From Gammaproteobacteria bacterium (GTDB lineage Bacteria > Pseudomonadota > Gammaproteobacteria > SZUA-229), in assembly GCA_013138755.1 (NCBI GenBank), contig WTCC01000018.1, positions 1 through 13,827 on the forward strand: 13,827 nt of DNA. The letters are read 5' to 3'. The notes beneath the pieces were generated by a model. It had not been told where the DNA came from, ran no database searches, and saw only the letters and a list, made by a program, of their open reading frames with translations. The stretch's first letter is position 1, and each line of letters opens with the position of its first letter. Positions 1-8,202 of this stretch are shown one piece after another. The translations under genes were made by a program, and so were the position numbers.

Positions 1-224
1 GCAAAAAAACCTGTTTTATACAACTCGCTTATAGAATAGGTAATCTGATTATCATCAATAGGGTCACCTACTGCAATCGGCAGATAATTTAACAAAGTGC
101 CATCAGGCAACCTTTGCAAACCTTCTATTTTTATTTCACTGACAATAAATGAATCAGCATTTGCAGTTAATACACAAATACTGTTCAGCAGAATAACAGT
201 TAAAAATATACGGATGTAAGACAT
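1..224 (-). CDS. bamA: Outer membrane protein assembly factor BamA, N-terminal part (cut by window edge)
   Basis: Only the first 74 codons are present. The reading starts at an ATG (222-224) and runs off the window. Residues 1-23 form a signal peptide: a short basic start (R5), a hydrophobic core and an Ala-Asn-Ala signal peptidase I site ending at residue 23. The next stretch matches the start of POTRA domain 1 of BamA: an IxGLQR-type strand near residues 33-38, the NYLP-VGD segment near 46-54 and the LYKTGFF element near 68-74. BamA is the outer-membrane beta-barrel core of the machine that inserts other barrel proteins; its POTRA domains sit in the periplasm. It lies downstream of rseP, as in most gammaproteobacteria, but 172 bases away, so a separate promoter is possible. 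I see no good Shine-Dalgarno just above the ATG. Identity is firm; the start is fairly sure because the signal peptide fits. Confidence 0.9.
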   Translation of the reverse strand, partial: MSYIRIFLTVILLNSICVLTANADSFIVSEIKIEGLQRLPDGTLLNYLPIAVGDPIDDNQITYSISELYKTGFF

Positions 225-250
225 ACAGCTACTAAAACGTTCTCTATTTG

Positions 251-270
251 ATTCTGATTTATTCAGATTT
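251..270. repeat. Tandem 10-base near-repeat with 5-bp dyad in the rseP-bamA gap
   Basis: ATTCTGATTT (251-260) is followed at once by ATTCAGATTT (261-270), differing at one base. The same stretch holds an inverted pair, TCTGA (253-257) and TCAGA (263-267), with a 5-base loop. It lies about 27-46 bases upstream of the bamA start. The stem is short and AT-rich, and no function can be assigned from sequence. The rest of the 172-base gap (225-396) shows no sigma-E promoter (GGAACTT/TCTGA type) and no terminator that I can recognise. Confidence 0.35.
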
Positions 271-396
271 AAAGACAGGAGAAACAAAACCAGAATACAA
301 GATATTGCAGACGGCTACCCTATCAGCAACACTCATGACAAGTAGCTGAGTTATTTTTAAATAATGAACCATGAAAAATTACTGCCTCTAAGCCTT

Positions 397-1767
397 CTAT
401 TGCACTAAACGTTGTATATCATTAAAAATCGCGACACTCATCAACACTGCAAGAATAGCCATCCCAACCTGCTGACCTCTTAACTCAAACGCTTCAGAAA
501 CTGGTGATCCTTTTATTACTTCGATCAGATAATAAAAAAGATGTCCACCGTCGAGCATCGGCACTGGCAGTAAATTCAGCACACCCAGACTAACTGAGAT
601 AACAGCAAGAAATGAAATGAATGATACTAAACCGATACTTGCGGTAACACCTGCATAGGTTGCTATCGTTATCGGGCCAGAGATATTTGACAGAGCGGCC
701 TCACCCGTGACCATCTTCCATAACACGCGTAATGTTAATGTCGACATGTCCCAGGTTTTTTCAATGGCTTTGGGTATGGCTTCAAATGTTGAATACTCTA
801 GTCGTGTAATCAACTGCTGACGTACCTCTTCAGGAATATGCTGATACGCACCGATAAACCCCTGATCGCCATCATCCGTCTTACGGCTGCCTGGCACTAC
901 ATTATAAACAATATTAATATTATCTCTCAACACATTGAAAGACATAGATTTATTAGGTTTGTTACGAATAGATTCAACCAGTGACAACCAGTCTGTTATC
1001 TCTTTTCCATCAGCCTCAAGAATAACATCACCTTTCTGCAAACCTGCCTTTTCAGCTGGAGAGCCTTCGACGACACCACCAATCTCAGCTTTTAATGTAG
1101 GCCACCATTGCGAAAAGCCCAGATGTTTAAAGATATCACCTTCTTTTTCCAGCAAGCGCATATCACCAAGATCTAGTGCACGTGTATATTCATGCCCATC
1201 GGTTGCACGAACACGTATTGCCAAGGCTCCACCATCAAGCCCCTGATCAAGTATTTCTAGCCTGAATTCGTTCCATGAATGAATCTTCTCCTCGCCTACA
1301 GATAACACTTCATCCTGAACTTCAAAACCTGCACTGGCTGCAATACTGTCAGTTTCCGTTTCACCGACAAACGCACGATCAACCGTTGTTCCCAATATGA
1401 AAACGATCCAGTATAAAAAAATTGCCAGAATAAAATTAAAAGCTGGACCAGCAACGACGATAGCTGCTCGCGCACCTATTGTCTGGTTGTTAAAAGCACG
1501 CTTTCTCTCAGAGTCAGGCACATCGCCTTCGCGCTCATCAAGCATTTTGACATAGCCGCCCAATGGTATAGCAGCTACAACATACTCGATATCGTCACCC
1601 TCTATCGTTTTCCTGGTCCATTTGAATAACGGCTTACCAAAACCGACAGAAAAACGTAATACTTTTACGCCGACTTTACGCGCTACCCAGTAGTGTCCAA
1701 ATTCGTGAAAAGTCACGAGTACGCCGATAGCAACGATAAAGAAAAAAATGTTATGTATGATGCTCAT
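397..1767 (-). CDS. rseP: RseP, inner-membrane site-2 zinc metalloprotease
   Basis: The 456-residue product is an intramembrane protease. In the E. coli paradigm it makes the second cut in anti-sigma factor RseA after DegS, releasing sigma-E, and it clears signal-peptide remnants. The zinc site HEFGH is at residues 21-25 inside the first membrane helix. The third zinc ligand lies in the C-terminal PVPMLDGGH segment (D406). A GGYVKM segment follows at 70-75. Two PDZ domains occupy about 130-200 and 228-292; the second has the typical GSPAEKAGLQKGD carboxylate loop. C-terminal membrane segments lie around 375-400 and 430-450. Length matches the family (E. coli about 450). The gene begins 12 bases after the dxr stop and has no clear Shine-Dalgarno, so it probably relies on translation from dxr. 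All catalytic residues are present. Confidence 0.95.
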   Translation of the reverse strand: MSIIHNIFFFIVAIGVLVTFHEFGHYWVARKVGVKVLRFSVGFGKPLFKWTRKTIEGDDIEYVVAAIPLGGYVKMLDEREGDVPDSERKRAFNNQTIGARAAIVVAGPAFNFILAIFLYWIVFILGTTVDRAFVGETETDSIAASAGFEVQDEVLSVGEEKIHSWNEFRLEILDQGLDGGALAIRVRATDGHEYTRALDLGDMRLLEKEGDIFKHLGFSQWWPTLKAEIGGVVEGSPAEKAGLQKGDVILEADGKEITDWLSLVESIRNKPNKSMSFNVLRDNINIVYNVVPGSRKTDDGDQGFIGAYQHIPEEVRQQLITRLEYSTFEAIPKAIEKTWDMSTLTLRVLWKMVTGEAALSNISGPITIATYAGVTASIGLVSFISFLAVISVSLGVLNLLPVPMLDGGHLFYYLIEVIKGSPVSEAFELRGQQVGMAILAVLMSVAIFNDIQRLVQ

Positions 1768-1779
1768 AGTATCTGATTA

Positions 1780-3003
1780 TTAATGCATTTCTGCGATGCA
1801 ATTATTTGTTATTATTCTTGCTGCTCTATCTGCTTCTAAGATTGACTCAAGCGAACTAACGTCTTCAGTCATAACCGCTTCATCCAGCGTCTTTTCGATT
1901 AAAACAGCTATATCCGTGAAACCAATCTTTTCATCAAGAAAAGCCGATACAGCAATCTCGTTAGCCGCATTCAACACTATGGTTGCTGACCCTCCCGCCT
2001 TGATCGCTTCATAACACAATCGCAAACAAGGAAATCTATCCAGATCTGGTCGTTCAAAATCTAACTTTGCGACATCAAATATATTCAGTGGTTCAACACC
2101 CGACTCAATTCTTTCCGGCCAGGCTAATGCATGTGCAATAGGTGTACGCATATCAGGATTACCTAATTGCGCAAGCACAGAACCATCTGTATAAGTCACC
2201 ATAGAATGAATAACACTCTGTGGATGGACGACCACATCTATGTTCGCGATATCCATATCGAACAACCAGTACGCTTCGATCAGCTCTAAACCTTTATTCA
2301 TCAGCGTTGCTGAATCGACCGAGATCTTTTTACCCATATCCCAGTTAGGATGATTGACTGCCTGCTCTGGTGTAACATCATGCAACTGGTCAGCAGAATA
2401 CTCCCTAAAAGGACCTCCGCTTGCCGTCAACCATATTCGCTCTATTCCAGCTTTAGTATTCTGGTTCGTTATTTTAACCGATGAATGATGACTAGTCAGG
2501 CAATTTGGTAAACATTGGAAGATAGCATTGTGCTCGCTATCCACCGGCATTAAAACAGCATCGTTTTCCTTCGCCGTATCAACAAACAGCTTACCCGACA
2601 TAACCAGTGCTTCCTTGTTTGCAAGCAGAATACGCTTACCAGCACTTGCCGCCGCCAATGTTGGGACAAGACCAGCCGCCCCGACAATAGCTGCTACAAC
2701 ACAGTCAACATCTTCGTGCTGAACGACCCGTAACAAACCAGCTTCTCCTGCCAACACCTGAGTCTCGACATCGCTATTTTGCAGACGCTCTGATAATTCT
2801 TTTGCCGATGTCTCATCACTCATGACAGCATATGCTGGTGACCATCTAATGCATAATTTTTCCATGGCTTCGACACTGGTATTCGCTGTCAGCGCATGAA
2901 TCTGATAACGCTCAGTATGTCGACTGATCACATCAAGGGTACTAACACCTATGCTGCCTGTCGCGCCGAGTAAAGTGATCTGTGATGGCTTTGATTCCGT
3001 CAT
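1780..3003 (-). CDS. dxr: 1-deoxy-D-xylulose 5-phosphate reductoisomerase
   Basis: Dxr turns 1-deoxy-D-xylulose 5-phosphate into 2-C-methyl-D-erythritol 4-phosphate with NADPH, the first committed step of the MEP isoprenoid pathway, which feeds UppS upstream in the same operon. The N-terminal Rossmann motif GATGSIG is at residues 13-19. The divalent-metal ligands are D155 and E157 in MPVDSEHNA, with N236, K237 and E240 in the MNKGLE segment; the flexible active-site loop HPNWDMGKK is near 218-226. I chose the ATG at 3001-3003, giving 407 residues (E. coli has 398). That start overlaps the cdsA stop as ATGA, a classic coupling arrangement. A GTG at 3024 would add seven residues inside cdsA with no homology or ribosome site to support it. 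No internal defect seen. Confidence 0.94.
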   Translation of the reverse strand: MTESKPSQITLLGATGSIGVSTLDVISRHTERYQIHALTANTSVEAMEKLCIRWSPAYAVMSDETSAKELSERLQNSDVETQVLAGEAGLLRVVQHEDVDCVVAAIVGAAGLVPTLAAASAGKRILLANKEALVMSGKLFVDTAKENDAVLMPVDSEHNAIFQCLPNCLTSHHSSVKITNQNTKAGIERIWLTASGGPFREYSADQLHDVTPEQAVNHPNWDMGKKISVDSATLMNKGLELIEAYWLFDMDIANIDVVVHPQSVIHSMVTYTDGSVLAQLGNPDMRTPIAHALAWPERIESGVEPLNIFDVAKLDFERPDLDRFPCLRLCYEAIKAGGSATIVLNAANEIAVSAFLDEKIGFTDIAVLIEKTLDEAVMTEDVSSLESILEADRAARIITNNCIAEMH

Positions 3004-3821
3004 AATATATTCGGGACTATCCACCAGTTAAAACCGACAAAAAATACTGGCATTGCCGCCAGTACACTATCAACTCTATCCAGCATACCGCCATGGCCAG
3101 GCAGTATATTGCCACTGTCTTTCAAGCCTGCCTCACGTTTTAAAAAACTGAAATACAAATCCCCGCTAACCGATATAAAAGTAACGATTATCGACAATAA
3201 AACCAGCAAGAAAGCTACTTCAGTAGCGATACCAAAATAATAACTAGCCAGTAAAGTGTACAACGAAGTTAATACCACAGCACCAAAAAGACCCTCTTTT
3301 GTCTTTCCCGGGCTAATGTGAGGCGCCAGCTTATTCTTGCCAAATCTTTTACCCGAGAAGTAAGCACCTATATCTGCGACCCACACCAGAGATAATGCAT
3401 AAAAGAGCCAATCTGCACCTTGATGCATCGAATGTGTTTTTTGCATAGCAAGCGCGGCCGCTGGCAAGACAAGGAAGGCGATGAATAATTTGTCGAGCTT
3501 TAGATCTGAGCTTGCTGACTTAGGTTTTGCTGTTTTCAGATAGTAGGTAATACTGAACCACCACATCACAGAAATGTATATAGCCCAATCAGTAACGACG
3601 GGAACGTAATTCCCCATAGACCACGTTAGCGCAGCAACAACGGCAGCAAACATTCCTTTTACAAATGCATTCTGAATACCAGATAATTTTGCCCACTCAT
3701 AGGCAGAGATCAAAACGATGAACAACACCAGATAAAAAAACACGGATGTCGGCTGAAAGAAAATAATCCAGACAACTAATGCAGCGAGTGGTATTGCCGT
3801 TAATATACGTTGATACAACAT
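3000..3821 (-). CDS. cdsA: Phosphatidate cytidylyltransferase (CDP-diglyceride synthase)
   Basis: The enzyme joins phosphatidic acid and CTP to make CDP-diacylglycerol, the precursor of bacterial phospholipids, in the inner membrane. The 273-residue protein is mostly hydrophobic with about eight candidate membrane helices (for example 8-21, 26-41, 55-70, 78-95, 113-126, 176-197, 203-219, 253-270). The family signature is complete at 225-251: S225, K228, R229, K234, D235, the PGHGG turn and D248-R249-x-D251, which hold the catalytic metals. A second conserved block, D150 with SPGKTKEG at about 170-177, is also present. It follows uppS by 46 bases and its TGA overlaps the dxr ATG. No strong Shine-Dalgarno precedes the ATG. 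Confidence 0.94.
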   Translation of the reverse strand: MLYQRILTAIPLAALVVWIIFFQPTSVFFYLVLFIVLISAYEWAKLSGIQNAFVKGMFAAVVAALTWSMGNYVPVVTDWAIYISVMWWFSITYYLKTAKPKSASSDLKLDKLFIAFLVLPAAALAMQKTHSMHQGADWLFYALSLVWVADIGAYFSGKRFGKNKLAPHISPGKTKEGLFGAVVLTSLYTLLASYYFGIATEVAFLLVLLSIIVTFISVSGDLYFSFLKREAGLKDSGNILPGHGGMLDRVDSVLAAMPVFFVGFNWWIVPNIL

Positions 3822-3849
3822 TTTTATTAGTAATAAGCTCTTAATTATG

Positions 3850-3867
3850 AATCAATAATAATTGATT
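3850..3867. repeat. 7-bp AT-rich inverted repeat right after the uppS stop
   Basis: AATCAAT (3850-3856) and ATTGATT (3861-3867) are perfect inverted arms around a 4-base loop, directly abutting the uppS stop codon (3868-3870). On the minus strand no T-run follows, so it is not an intrinsic terminator for the operon. On the plus strand it runs into a T-rich stretch (about 3867-3879). With one G-C pair per stem it would be weak. It may stabilise or process mRNA between uppS and cdsA, or be chance in AT-rich DNA. Confidence 0.3.
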
Positions 3868-4632
3868 TTAGTTTTTTTCTTGTACTAACTCGGTCGTTAT
3901 CTGCTGCCCTGTTTTACCGAAACGCCTCTGCCTGCCGGCGAACCATTGCAGAGCAGTGTCGAAGTCCTCATCAGAAAAATCAGGCCATAAGGTGTCGACA
4001 AAATACAACTCTGTATACGCTAACTGCCAGATTAAAAAGTTACTTATACGCTGCTCACCACCTGTACGGATAAACAGATCTGGTGGTGGGCAATCACCTA
4101 AAGACATAGACGCAGAAAACGATCCTTCATCTATGTCTTGCACTGATATTTCGTCATTCTCAACTTGAACGAGCAGCTTCTTACAAGCATTGACAACATC
4201 CCACCGTCCACCATAATTTGCAGCGATGTTTAAGTGCAACCCGGTATTGTCTTTTGTCAGCCGCTCAGATTCATTAATACTGTCTTGCAACTTGTCAGAA
4301 AATCGAGAACGGTCTCCTATAAAGCTGACACAAACATTTTTTTTATTCAGCTTTTTCACTTCAGCACTGATGGTCGTAATGAATAATGCCATCAGACTAC
4401 TAACCTCTTCCACAGGACGATTCCAATTTTCACTACTGAAAGCAAAGATAGTCAACGCTTCTATTTCAGCCTTAGCACAATTTTCTACAATTCTACGTGT
4501 TGCATTCACCCCGGCTTTATGGCCTGCAACTCGCGGCAGATAACGTTTATTAGCCCAGCGACCATTGCCATCCATCACCACAGCAATATGGCGCGGCAGG
4601 CTCTGAGCACTACCAGTTAAATCATCACTCAT
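3868..4632 (-). CDS. uppS: Undecaprenyl diphosphate synthase (cis-prenyltransferase)
   Basis: UppS adds eight isopentenyl units in cis to farnesyl diphosphate, making the C55 lipid that carries peptidoglycan and O-antigen precursors. The 254-residue protein has the family's first motif HIAVVMDGNGRWA at 15-27 with the catalytic aspartate D21. It also has the FAFSSENW segment (63-70), the RTGGEQR pyrophosphate-binding motif (189-195) and E208 in TELYF. Length matches E. coli (253). No transmembrane segments are evident; the family is cytosolic or membrane-associated. It lies 23 bases after frr. The ATG at 4630-4632 lacks a clear nearby Shine-Dalgarno, so coupling to frr is likely. The gene is also called ispU. 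Confidence 0.95.
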   Translation of the reverse strand: MSDDLTGSAQSLPRHIAVVMDGNGRWANKRYLPRVAGHKAGVNATRRIVENCAKAEIEALTIFAFSSENWNRPVEEVSSLMALFITTISAEVKKLNKKNVCVSFIGDRSRFSDKLQDSINESERLTKDNTGLHLNIAANYGGRWDVVNACKKLLVQVENDEISVQDIDEGSFSASMSLGDCPPPDLFIRTGGEQRISNFLIWQLAYTELYFVDTLWPDFSDEDFDTALQWFAGRQRRFGKTGQQITTELVQEKN

Positions 4633-4655
4633 GTGCTTAATTAACCAGTTATTCC

Positions 4656-5213
4656 CTAAATTTCCATCAATTCTTTTTCTTTAACTGCAACCACTTCATC
4701 GACACTGGCGACAAACCTGTCTGTCAGTTTCTGAATCGAATCTTCTCCATCTCGACTCTCATCTTCAGAGATCTCTTTTTCTTTCAATAAGTCTTTAAAG
4801 TCTCCGTTAGCATCACGTCGGATGTTACGGACAGCTATCTTGGCACTCTCGCCATCGCCTTTTACAACTTTAACTAACTCTCGACGACGCTCTTCTGTCA
4901 GTGGCGGCATCGGGATACGGATCAGGTTACCCGTAGTTGCCGGGTTCAGACCCAGGCCTGAATTAATGATGGCTTTTTCAACGACTGCAACCATCTGTTT
5001 TTCCCAGGGTGCGACAGCGAGTGTTCGAGAATCCTCTACCGTCACATTTGCCACCTGGTTTATCGGGGTATCAGTACCGTAGTAATCCACCACTATCTGA
5101 TCTAATAAACTCGGGTGTGCACGACCCGTTCTTATCTTTACTAATTCACTTCGCAATGAGTCAACACTTTTACCCATTCGTGTTTCTGCGTCTGTAAGAA
5201 TTTCATCAATCAC
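4656..5213 (-). CDS. frr: Ribosome recycling factor
   Basis: RRF works with EF-G to split the post-termination ribosome so subunits can be reused. The 185-residue length equals E. coli RRF. Family blocks are intact: [13 protein letters not shown] near 26-38, [11 protein letters not shown] near 58-68, the [24 protein letters not shown] stretch near 87-110 (hinge and domain II junction) and the VRNIRRDAN helix near 128-136. It begins with GTG (5211-5213), not ATG. This start is supported by the Shine-Dalgarno AGGAG at 5222-5226, eight bases upstream, and by alignment with the E. coli N-terminus; the next Met is residue 13, too far into helix 1. A G/C-rich hairpin lies just above this ribosome site. 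pyrH ends 66 bases upstream. Confidence 0.95.
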   Translation of the reverse strand: MIDEILTDAETRMGKSVDSLRSELVKIRTGRAHPSLLDQIVVDYYGTDTPINQVANVTVEDSRTLAVAPWEKQMVAVVEKAIINSGLGLNPATTGNLIRIPMPPLTEERRRELVKVVKGDGESAKIAVRNIRRDANGDFKDLLKEKEISEDESRDGEDSIQKLTDRFVASVDEVVAVKEKELMEI

Positions 5214-5228
5214 TTACTTCACTCCTAT

Positions 5229-5257
5229 CAGTGCGAGTCTGACACTCGCGGTAACTG
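5229..5257 (-). promoter_or_regulatory. Hairpin in the pyrH-frr gap, ending just before the frr ribosome binding site
   Basis: Read on the minus strand, GCGAGT (5249-5244) pairs with ACTCGC (5238-5233) around a 5-base loop. Beyond a 4-base bulge, CAGT (5257-5254) pairs with ACTG (5232-5229), giving ten pairs in all. The structure ends two bases before the frr AGGAG. No T-run follows, so it is not an intrinsic terminator. It could mask or present the frr ribosome site, or act as a processing or stability element. Function is inferred only. Confidence 0.45.
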
Positions 5258-5279
5258 TAAAAAATATAATTAAAAGCAT

Positions 5280-6005
5280 CTAACTATTAACTACTATTGT
5301 ACCGATTGTTTTATCTCTCATAACTGCCGGTAGCGCACCACTTGTATTCAAATTAAATATTCGAAGCGGTAGATTATTATCACGGCACAAGACGATTGCA
5401 GTTGCATCCATCACCTGTAGATTTTTATTAAGCACTTCATCATAAGATAGCGATTCATAACGTACAGCATCTGGGTTCTTTACCGGATCAGAGTCATAGA
5501 CACCATCAACTTTTGTTGCTTTGAGCACACTGTCTGCGCCTATCTCGACTGCACGTAAACAACCAGCGGTATCTGTAGTAAAGAATGGATTACCTATGCC
5601 TGCAGCAAAGATCACAACCCGACCTTTTTCCAGATGCCTCACCGCGCGACGTTGCACATACTCCTCACACATACGGTTGATCTTAATAGCAGACATAACA
5701 CGACAGTTCATGCCTTGTTTCTCTAGCGCATCTTGCATAGCAAGGCTGTTTATCACTGTGGCCAACATTCCCATATGGTCGCCAGTTACTCTGTCGATAC
5801 CCGATTGAACGAGTCCTGCACCTCTGAAAATATTGCCACCACCGATAACTAACGCAACCTCGACCCCCATATTTACGACTTCTGCAACTTCAGCAGCAAC
5901 ACGGGCTAACATACTGGCATCAATCCCGTAATCAAGATCACCCATGAGCGCCTCACCGCTGAGCTTTAGCAAAACACGTTTATAGATAACTGGTGCTGAT
6001 GTCAT
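5280..6005 (-). CDS. pyrH: UMP kinase
   Basis: PyrH phosphorylates UMP to UDP with ATP, the bacteria-specific step toward UTP, CTP and nucleotide-sugars. It belongs to the amino-acid-kinase fold and forms hexamers. The 241 residues match E. coli exactly in length. Visible motifs are [10 protein letters not shown] at 14-23 (phosphate binding), [12 protein letters not shown] at 53-64, DHMGMLAT near 76-83 (UMP site), and the NPFFTTDTA loop at 139-147 followed by [14 protein letters not shown] at 161-174. The usual AGTGNP appears here as AGIGNP, a small departure. The ATG at 6003-6005 has a good Shine-Dalgarno, TAGGAG at 6013-6018, seven bases upstream. As first gene after the tsf terminator it probably heads its own transcription unit through frr and beyond. 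Confidence 0.96.
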   Translation of the reverse strand: MTSAPVIYKRVLLKLSGEALMGDLDYGIDASMLARVAAEVAEVVNMGVEVALVIGGGNIFRGAGLVQSGIDRVTGDHMGMLATVINSLAMQDALEKQGMNCRVMSAIKINRMCEEYVQRRAVRHLEKGRVVIFAAGIGNPFFTTDTAGCLRAVEIGADSVLKATKVDGVYDSDPVKNPDAVRYESLSYDEVLNKNLQVMDATAIVLCRDNNLPLRIFNLNTSGALPAVMRDKTIGTIVVNS

Positions 6006-6050
6006 GGTTTAACTCCTACGTTAGGCTTACTGTCTTCCGAGCCTTGTTTG

Positions 6051-6079
6051 ATTTTATAATTATTGGCTACACACAAAAA
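6051..6079 (-). promoter_or_regulatory. Candidate promoter for pyrH
   Basis: On the minus strand a TAAAAT -10 hexamer (6056-6051) lies 17 bases below TTTTTG (6079-6074), a poor -35 made by the terminator's own T-run. A promoter is expected here because the tsf terminator would otherwise leave pyrH silent. The -10 is reasonable and the -35 weak, so exact placement is uncertain. Confidence 0.35.
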
Positions 6080-6097
6080 ACCGGAGATACCCCCGGT
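6075..6097 (-). terminator. Intrinsic terminator of the rpsB-tsf unit
   Basis: On the minus strand ACCGGGG (6097-6091) pairs with CTCCGGT (6086-6080), seven pairs with one G-T wobble, around the 4-base loop GTAT. A run of six T follows (to 6075). This is a textbook Rho-independent terminator, 162 bases after the tsf stop and upstream of pyrH. The stretch between it and tsf (6098-6258) holds only two small weak hairpins, at about 6130-6142 and 6169-6182, and no gene. Confidence 0.88.
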
Positions 6098-6258
6098 CTT
6101 TGTTTCAAAGCATATTGTCAATCTTAAACGGCAAACGCTGCCAGCTACTTTTATAGAAGCCATTGATGAAACCGACTGGTTTACCTATGTATCGACTCAT
6201 CTATAAAAACGTCCCCTGATGGATGTACTTGCTTCAGTCTTCTGATTCAGCTTTAAAC

Positions 6259-7140
6259 TTAACCGCCTATCTGCGCCATTACTTCGTCGGCAAAGTTTTC
6301 CTGTTTTTTCTCGATGCCTTCGCCAACTTCATAACGGACGAAGTTATTAACCGTTGCACCAGCGTCTGCAAGTAACGTTTCAACTGTCTTGTCAGGGTCT
6401 TTAACAAAAGACTGTCCAAGTAATGTGATCTCAGCAAGATATTTACGTATGCGTCCTGTTAGCATCTTCTCGACGATGTCTGCAGGCTTGCCACTTTCCA
6501 GTGCCTGCGCACGCAATATGTCTTTTTCTTTTTCAAGCACATCGGCGGGCACGTTAGCCTCGCTCACACACATCGGGCTGCTAGCTGCGATATGCATAGC
6601 AACATCTTTGATCAGTTCATCATTACCATTGACCATCTCGACCAACACACCCATACGAGCGCCATGCAGATAACTGCCAAAACGTCCATCTTCTGAAGTC
6701 AGCAATTCAAAACGACGAAGCTGCATATTTTCACCGATCTTAGCGATCTTAGCTTTACGTGCTTCTTCGACCGTTTCATCAGAACCATCGAGTTTCATCT
6801 CTGATAGCGCCGCAACATCAGCCGGCTGATTTGCCAATGCTGTGTTAGCGATGGCTGTCACGAATGAAAGAAAATCATCGCCACCTGAAACGAAATCAGT
6901 TTCACAGTTAACTTCGACTACTGCTGCCGATTTTCCATCATCACTTATAGCGATGACAACACGGCCTTCAGCAGCGACACGTCCCGCTTTTTTATCTGCT
7001 TTTGCCAAACCAGATTTGCGCATATTCTCGATAGCCGTTTCAAGATCGCCTTCTGTTTCTTGTAACGCCTTTTTACATTCCATCATGCCTGAACCTGTAC
7101 GTTCACGCAGTTCTTTAACCATTGAAGCTGTAATTTGCAT
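6259..7140 (-). CDS. tsf: Translation elongation factor Ts
   Basis: EF-Ts is the nucleotide exchange factor that recharges EF-Tu from GDP to GTP. The 293-residue protein opens with the UBA-like domain ([24 protein letters not shown], within 3-26). It carries the EF-Tu-contacting TDFV motif at 81-84, which inserts next to the EF-Tu magnesium site, then the core subdomains and a C-terminal VGEGIEKK segment near 272-279. It is slightly longer than E. coli Ts (283). I chose the ATG at 7138-7140, seven bases from the Shine-Dalgarno AGAGGT (7148-7153). A GTG codon just before it would leave only four bases and does not fit the family N-terminus. It follows rpsB by 48 bases and is co-transcribed with it, ending at the terminator at 6075-6097. 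Confidence 0.96.
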   Translation of the reverse strand: MQITASMVKELRERTGSGMMECKKALQETEGDLETAIENMRKSGLAKADKKAGRVAAEGRVVIAISDDGKSAAVVEVNCETDFVSGGDDFLSFVTAIANTALANQPADVAALSEMKLDGSDETVEEARKAKIAKIGENMQLRRFELLTSEDGRFGSYLHGARMGVLVEMVNGNDELIKDVAMHIAASSPMCVSEANVPADVLEKEKDILRAQALESGKPADIVEKMLTGRIRKYLAEITLLGQSFVKDPDKTVETLLADAGATVNNFVRYEVGEGIEKKQENFADEVMAQIGG

Positions 7141-7188
7141 CACAGTTACCTCTTTACATAAAATTTTTAAAAGTGTTAAACCTAAACC

Positions 7189-8202
7189 TTACTCAGCATC
7201 TTTTGCAGCTGCTTTTTTCTTAGGTGCTGCTTTCTTCTTAGGCGCTGCTTTCTTTTTAGGTGCAGCTTTTTTCTTAACGGCTGCTTTCTTCTTAGGCGCT
7301 GCTTTCTTCTTAGGAGCAGCCGCTTTTTCTTCAGTCGCTTCAGTTGTTTCTTCAACGACTGCTTCAGCAGGTGCCGCTTCTACTGGAGCTTTTTCAGCAG
7401 GCGCTTCTGCCGCTTCTTCTTTAGGCTTAGCTTCTTCTTTAGGCTTAGCTTCTTCTTTAGGTTTAGCTGCTGCTTTTTTTGGCGCTGCTTTTTTAGGTTC
7501 TTCCTTACGCTGAATAACGGCAGATGCACGGCCTTCGATAATCGCATCTGCGATACCTTGTGCATATAATTGAATAGCTTTTATCGCGTCATCATTTCCA
7601 GGAATAACATAATCAACACCATCTGGAGAATTATTAGAGTCAACAATACCGAATACTGGAATACCTAAAGTATTTGCTTCCTTAATAGCAATATCTTCGT
7701 GACCTACATCGATAACAAATATCGCGCTAGGCAGACCTTTCATGTCCTTGATACCACCAAGAACTTTATCTTTCTTGATCATTTCTCGAGTCAACATCAG
7801 CTGCTCTTTTTTGTTCAGACGGTCAAAACCACCGTTCTCTGACATCTCTTCCAATTCTTTCAAGCGATTGATCGATTGACGGATTGTTTTATAATTAGTC
7901 AACATGCCACCCAACCAACGGTGACTAACGTATGGCATACCACAACGTTGCGCTTCTTCAGACATGATATTTCGTGCCGCACGTTTAGTACCAACGAAAA
8001 GAATGCTGCCACGATCAGCTGCAATTTTGCCTAGCGCATTTACCGCATCAAGATATAGCGGTAAAGTTTTTTCAAGATTAATTATGTGAATTTTATTTCG
8101 TGAGCCAAAAATGTACTCAGACATTTGAGGATTCCAGAAACGAGTTTGATGACCAAAATGCACGCCAGCTTCAAGCATCAGGCGCATAGATGTAGTAGAC
8201 AT
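7189..8202 (-). CDS. rpsB: 30S ribosomal protein S2 with a long low-complexity C-terminal tail
   Basis: S2 binds the back of the 30S subunit between head and body and helps hold S1. Residues 1-232 are a standard S2: [14 protein letters not shown] at 12-25, GTKRAA at 71-76, RWLGGMLTN at 95-103 and [10 protein letters not shown] at 181-190. E. coli S2 ends near 241. Here 105 more residues follow (233-337): a Lys-Glu part with three KPKEEA units, an acidic Ala-Pro-Glu linker (about 263-292) and a strongly basic part with six KKKAA units. The tail is in frame, without a stop, and encoded by 18-base repeats. The start is the ATG at 8200-8202, with GGAG at 8210-8213 seven bases upstream; a TTG at 8262 would add 20 residues unlike any S2. 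tsf follows in the same unit. Confidence 0.96.
   Translation of the reverse strand: MSTTSMRLMLEAGVHFGHQTRFWNPQMSEYIFGSRNKIHIINLEKTLPLYLDAVNALGKIAADRGSILFVGTKRAARNIMSEEAQRCGMPYVSHRWLGGMLTNYKTIRQSINRLKELEEMSENGGFDRLNKKEQLMLTREMIKKDKVLGGIKDMKGLPSAIFVIDVGHEDIAIKEANTLGIPVFGIVDSNNSPDGVDYVIPGNDDAIKAIQLYAQGIADAIIEGRASAVIQRKEEPKKAAPKKAAAKPKEEAKPKEEAKPKEEAAEAPAEKAPVEAAPAEAVVEETTEATEEKAAAPKKKAAPKKKAAVKKKAAPKKKAAPKKKAAPKKKAAAKDAE
7204..7311 (-). repeat. Six 18-base units encoding the KKKAA(P/V/A) tail of S2
   Basis: Six consecutive 18-base units encode [18 protein letters not shown] (three times) and KKKAAA, in frame, near the 3' end of rpsB. Units differ mainly at third codon positions (Lys AAA/AAG, Ala and Pro codons), which suggests duplication followed by drift under selection for the protein pattern. 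Lys-Ala-Pro runs of this kind resemble the tails of histone H1-like bacterial proteins. Confidence 0.9.
7411..7464 (-). repeat. Three nearly identical 18-base units encoding KPKEEA in the S2 tail
   Basis: Three tandem 18-base units each encode KPKEEA. They differ from one another at only one or two bases, clearly less than the neighbouring KKKAA units, so this block may be a more recent duplication. The period keeps the frame, so gain or loss of a unit would change tail length without breaking S2. Confidence 0.9.

Noticed and set aside
3004..3024. Longer Dxr start (GTG at 3024)
   Set aside because: It lies inside cdsA with no ribosome site; the ATGA overlap start at 3003 fits family length and coupling.
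7141..7143. GTG one codon before the tsf ATG as start
   Set aside because: It would sit only four bases from the Shine-Dalgarno, while the ATG has seven and fits EF-Ts N-termini.
7204..7464. Regular repeats that could suggest a CRISPR array
   Set aside because: Units are 18 bases, contiguous, without unique spacers, and in frame within rpsB.
6842..7513. A 223-codon plus-strand open frame with repeated FFLGAA-like segments
   Set aside because: It is antisense to tsf and to the S2 tail; its repeats are just the reverse complement of the KKKAAP codons, and no ribosome site or promoter supports it.
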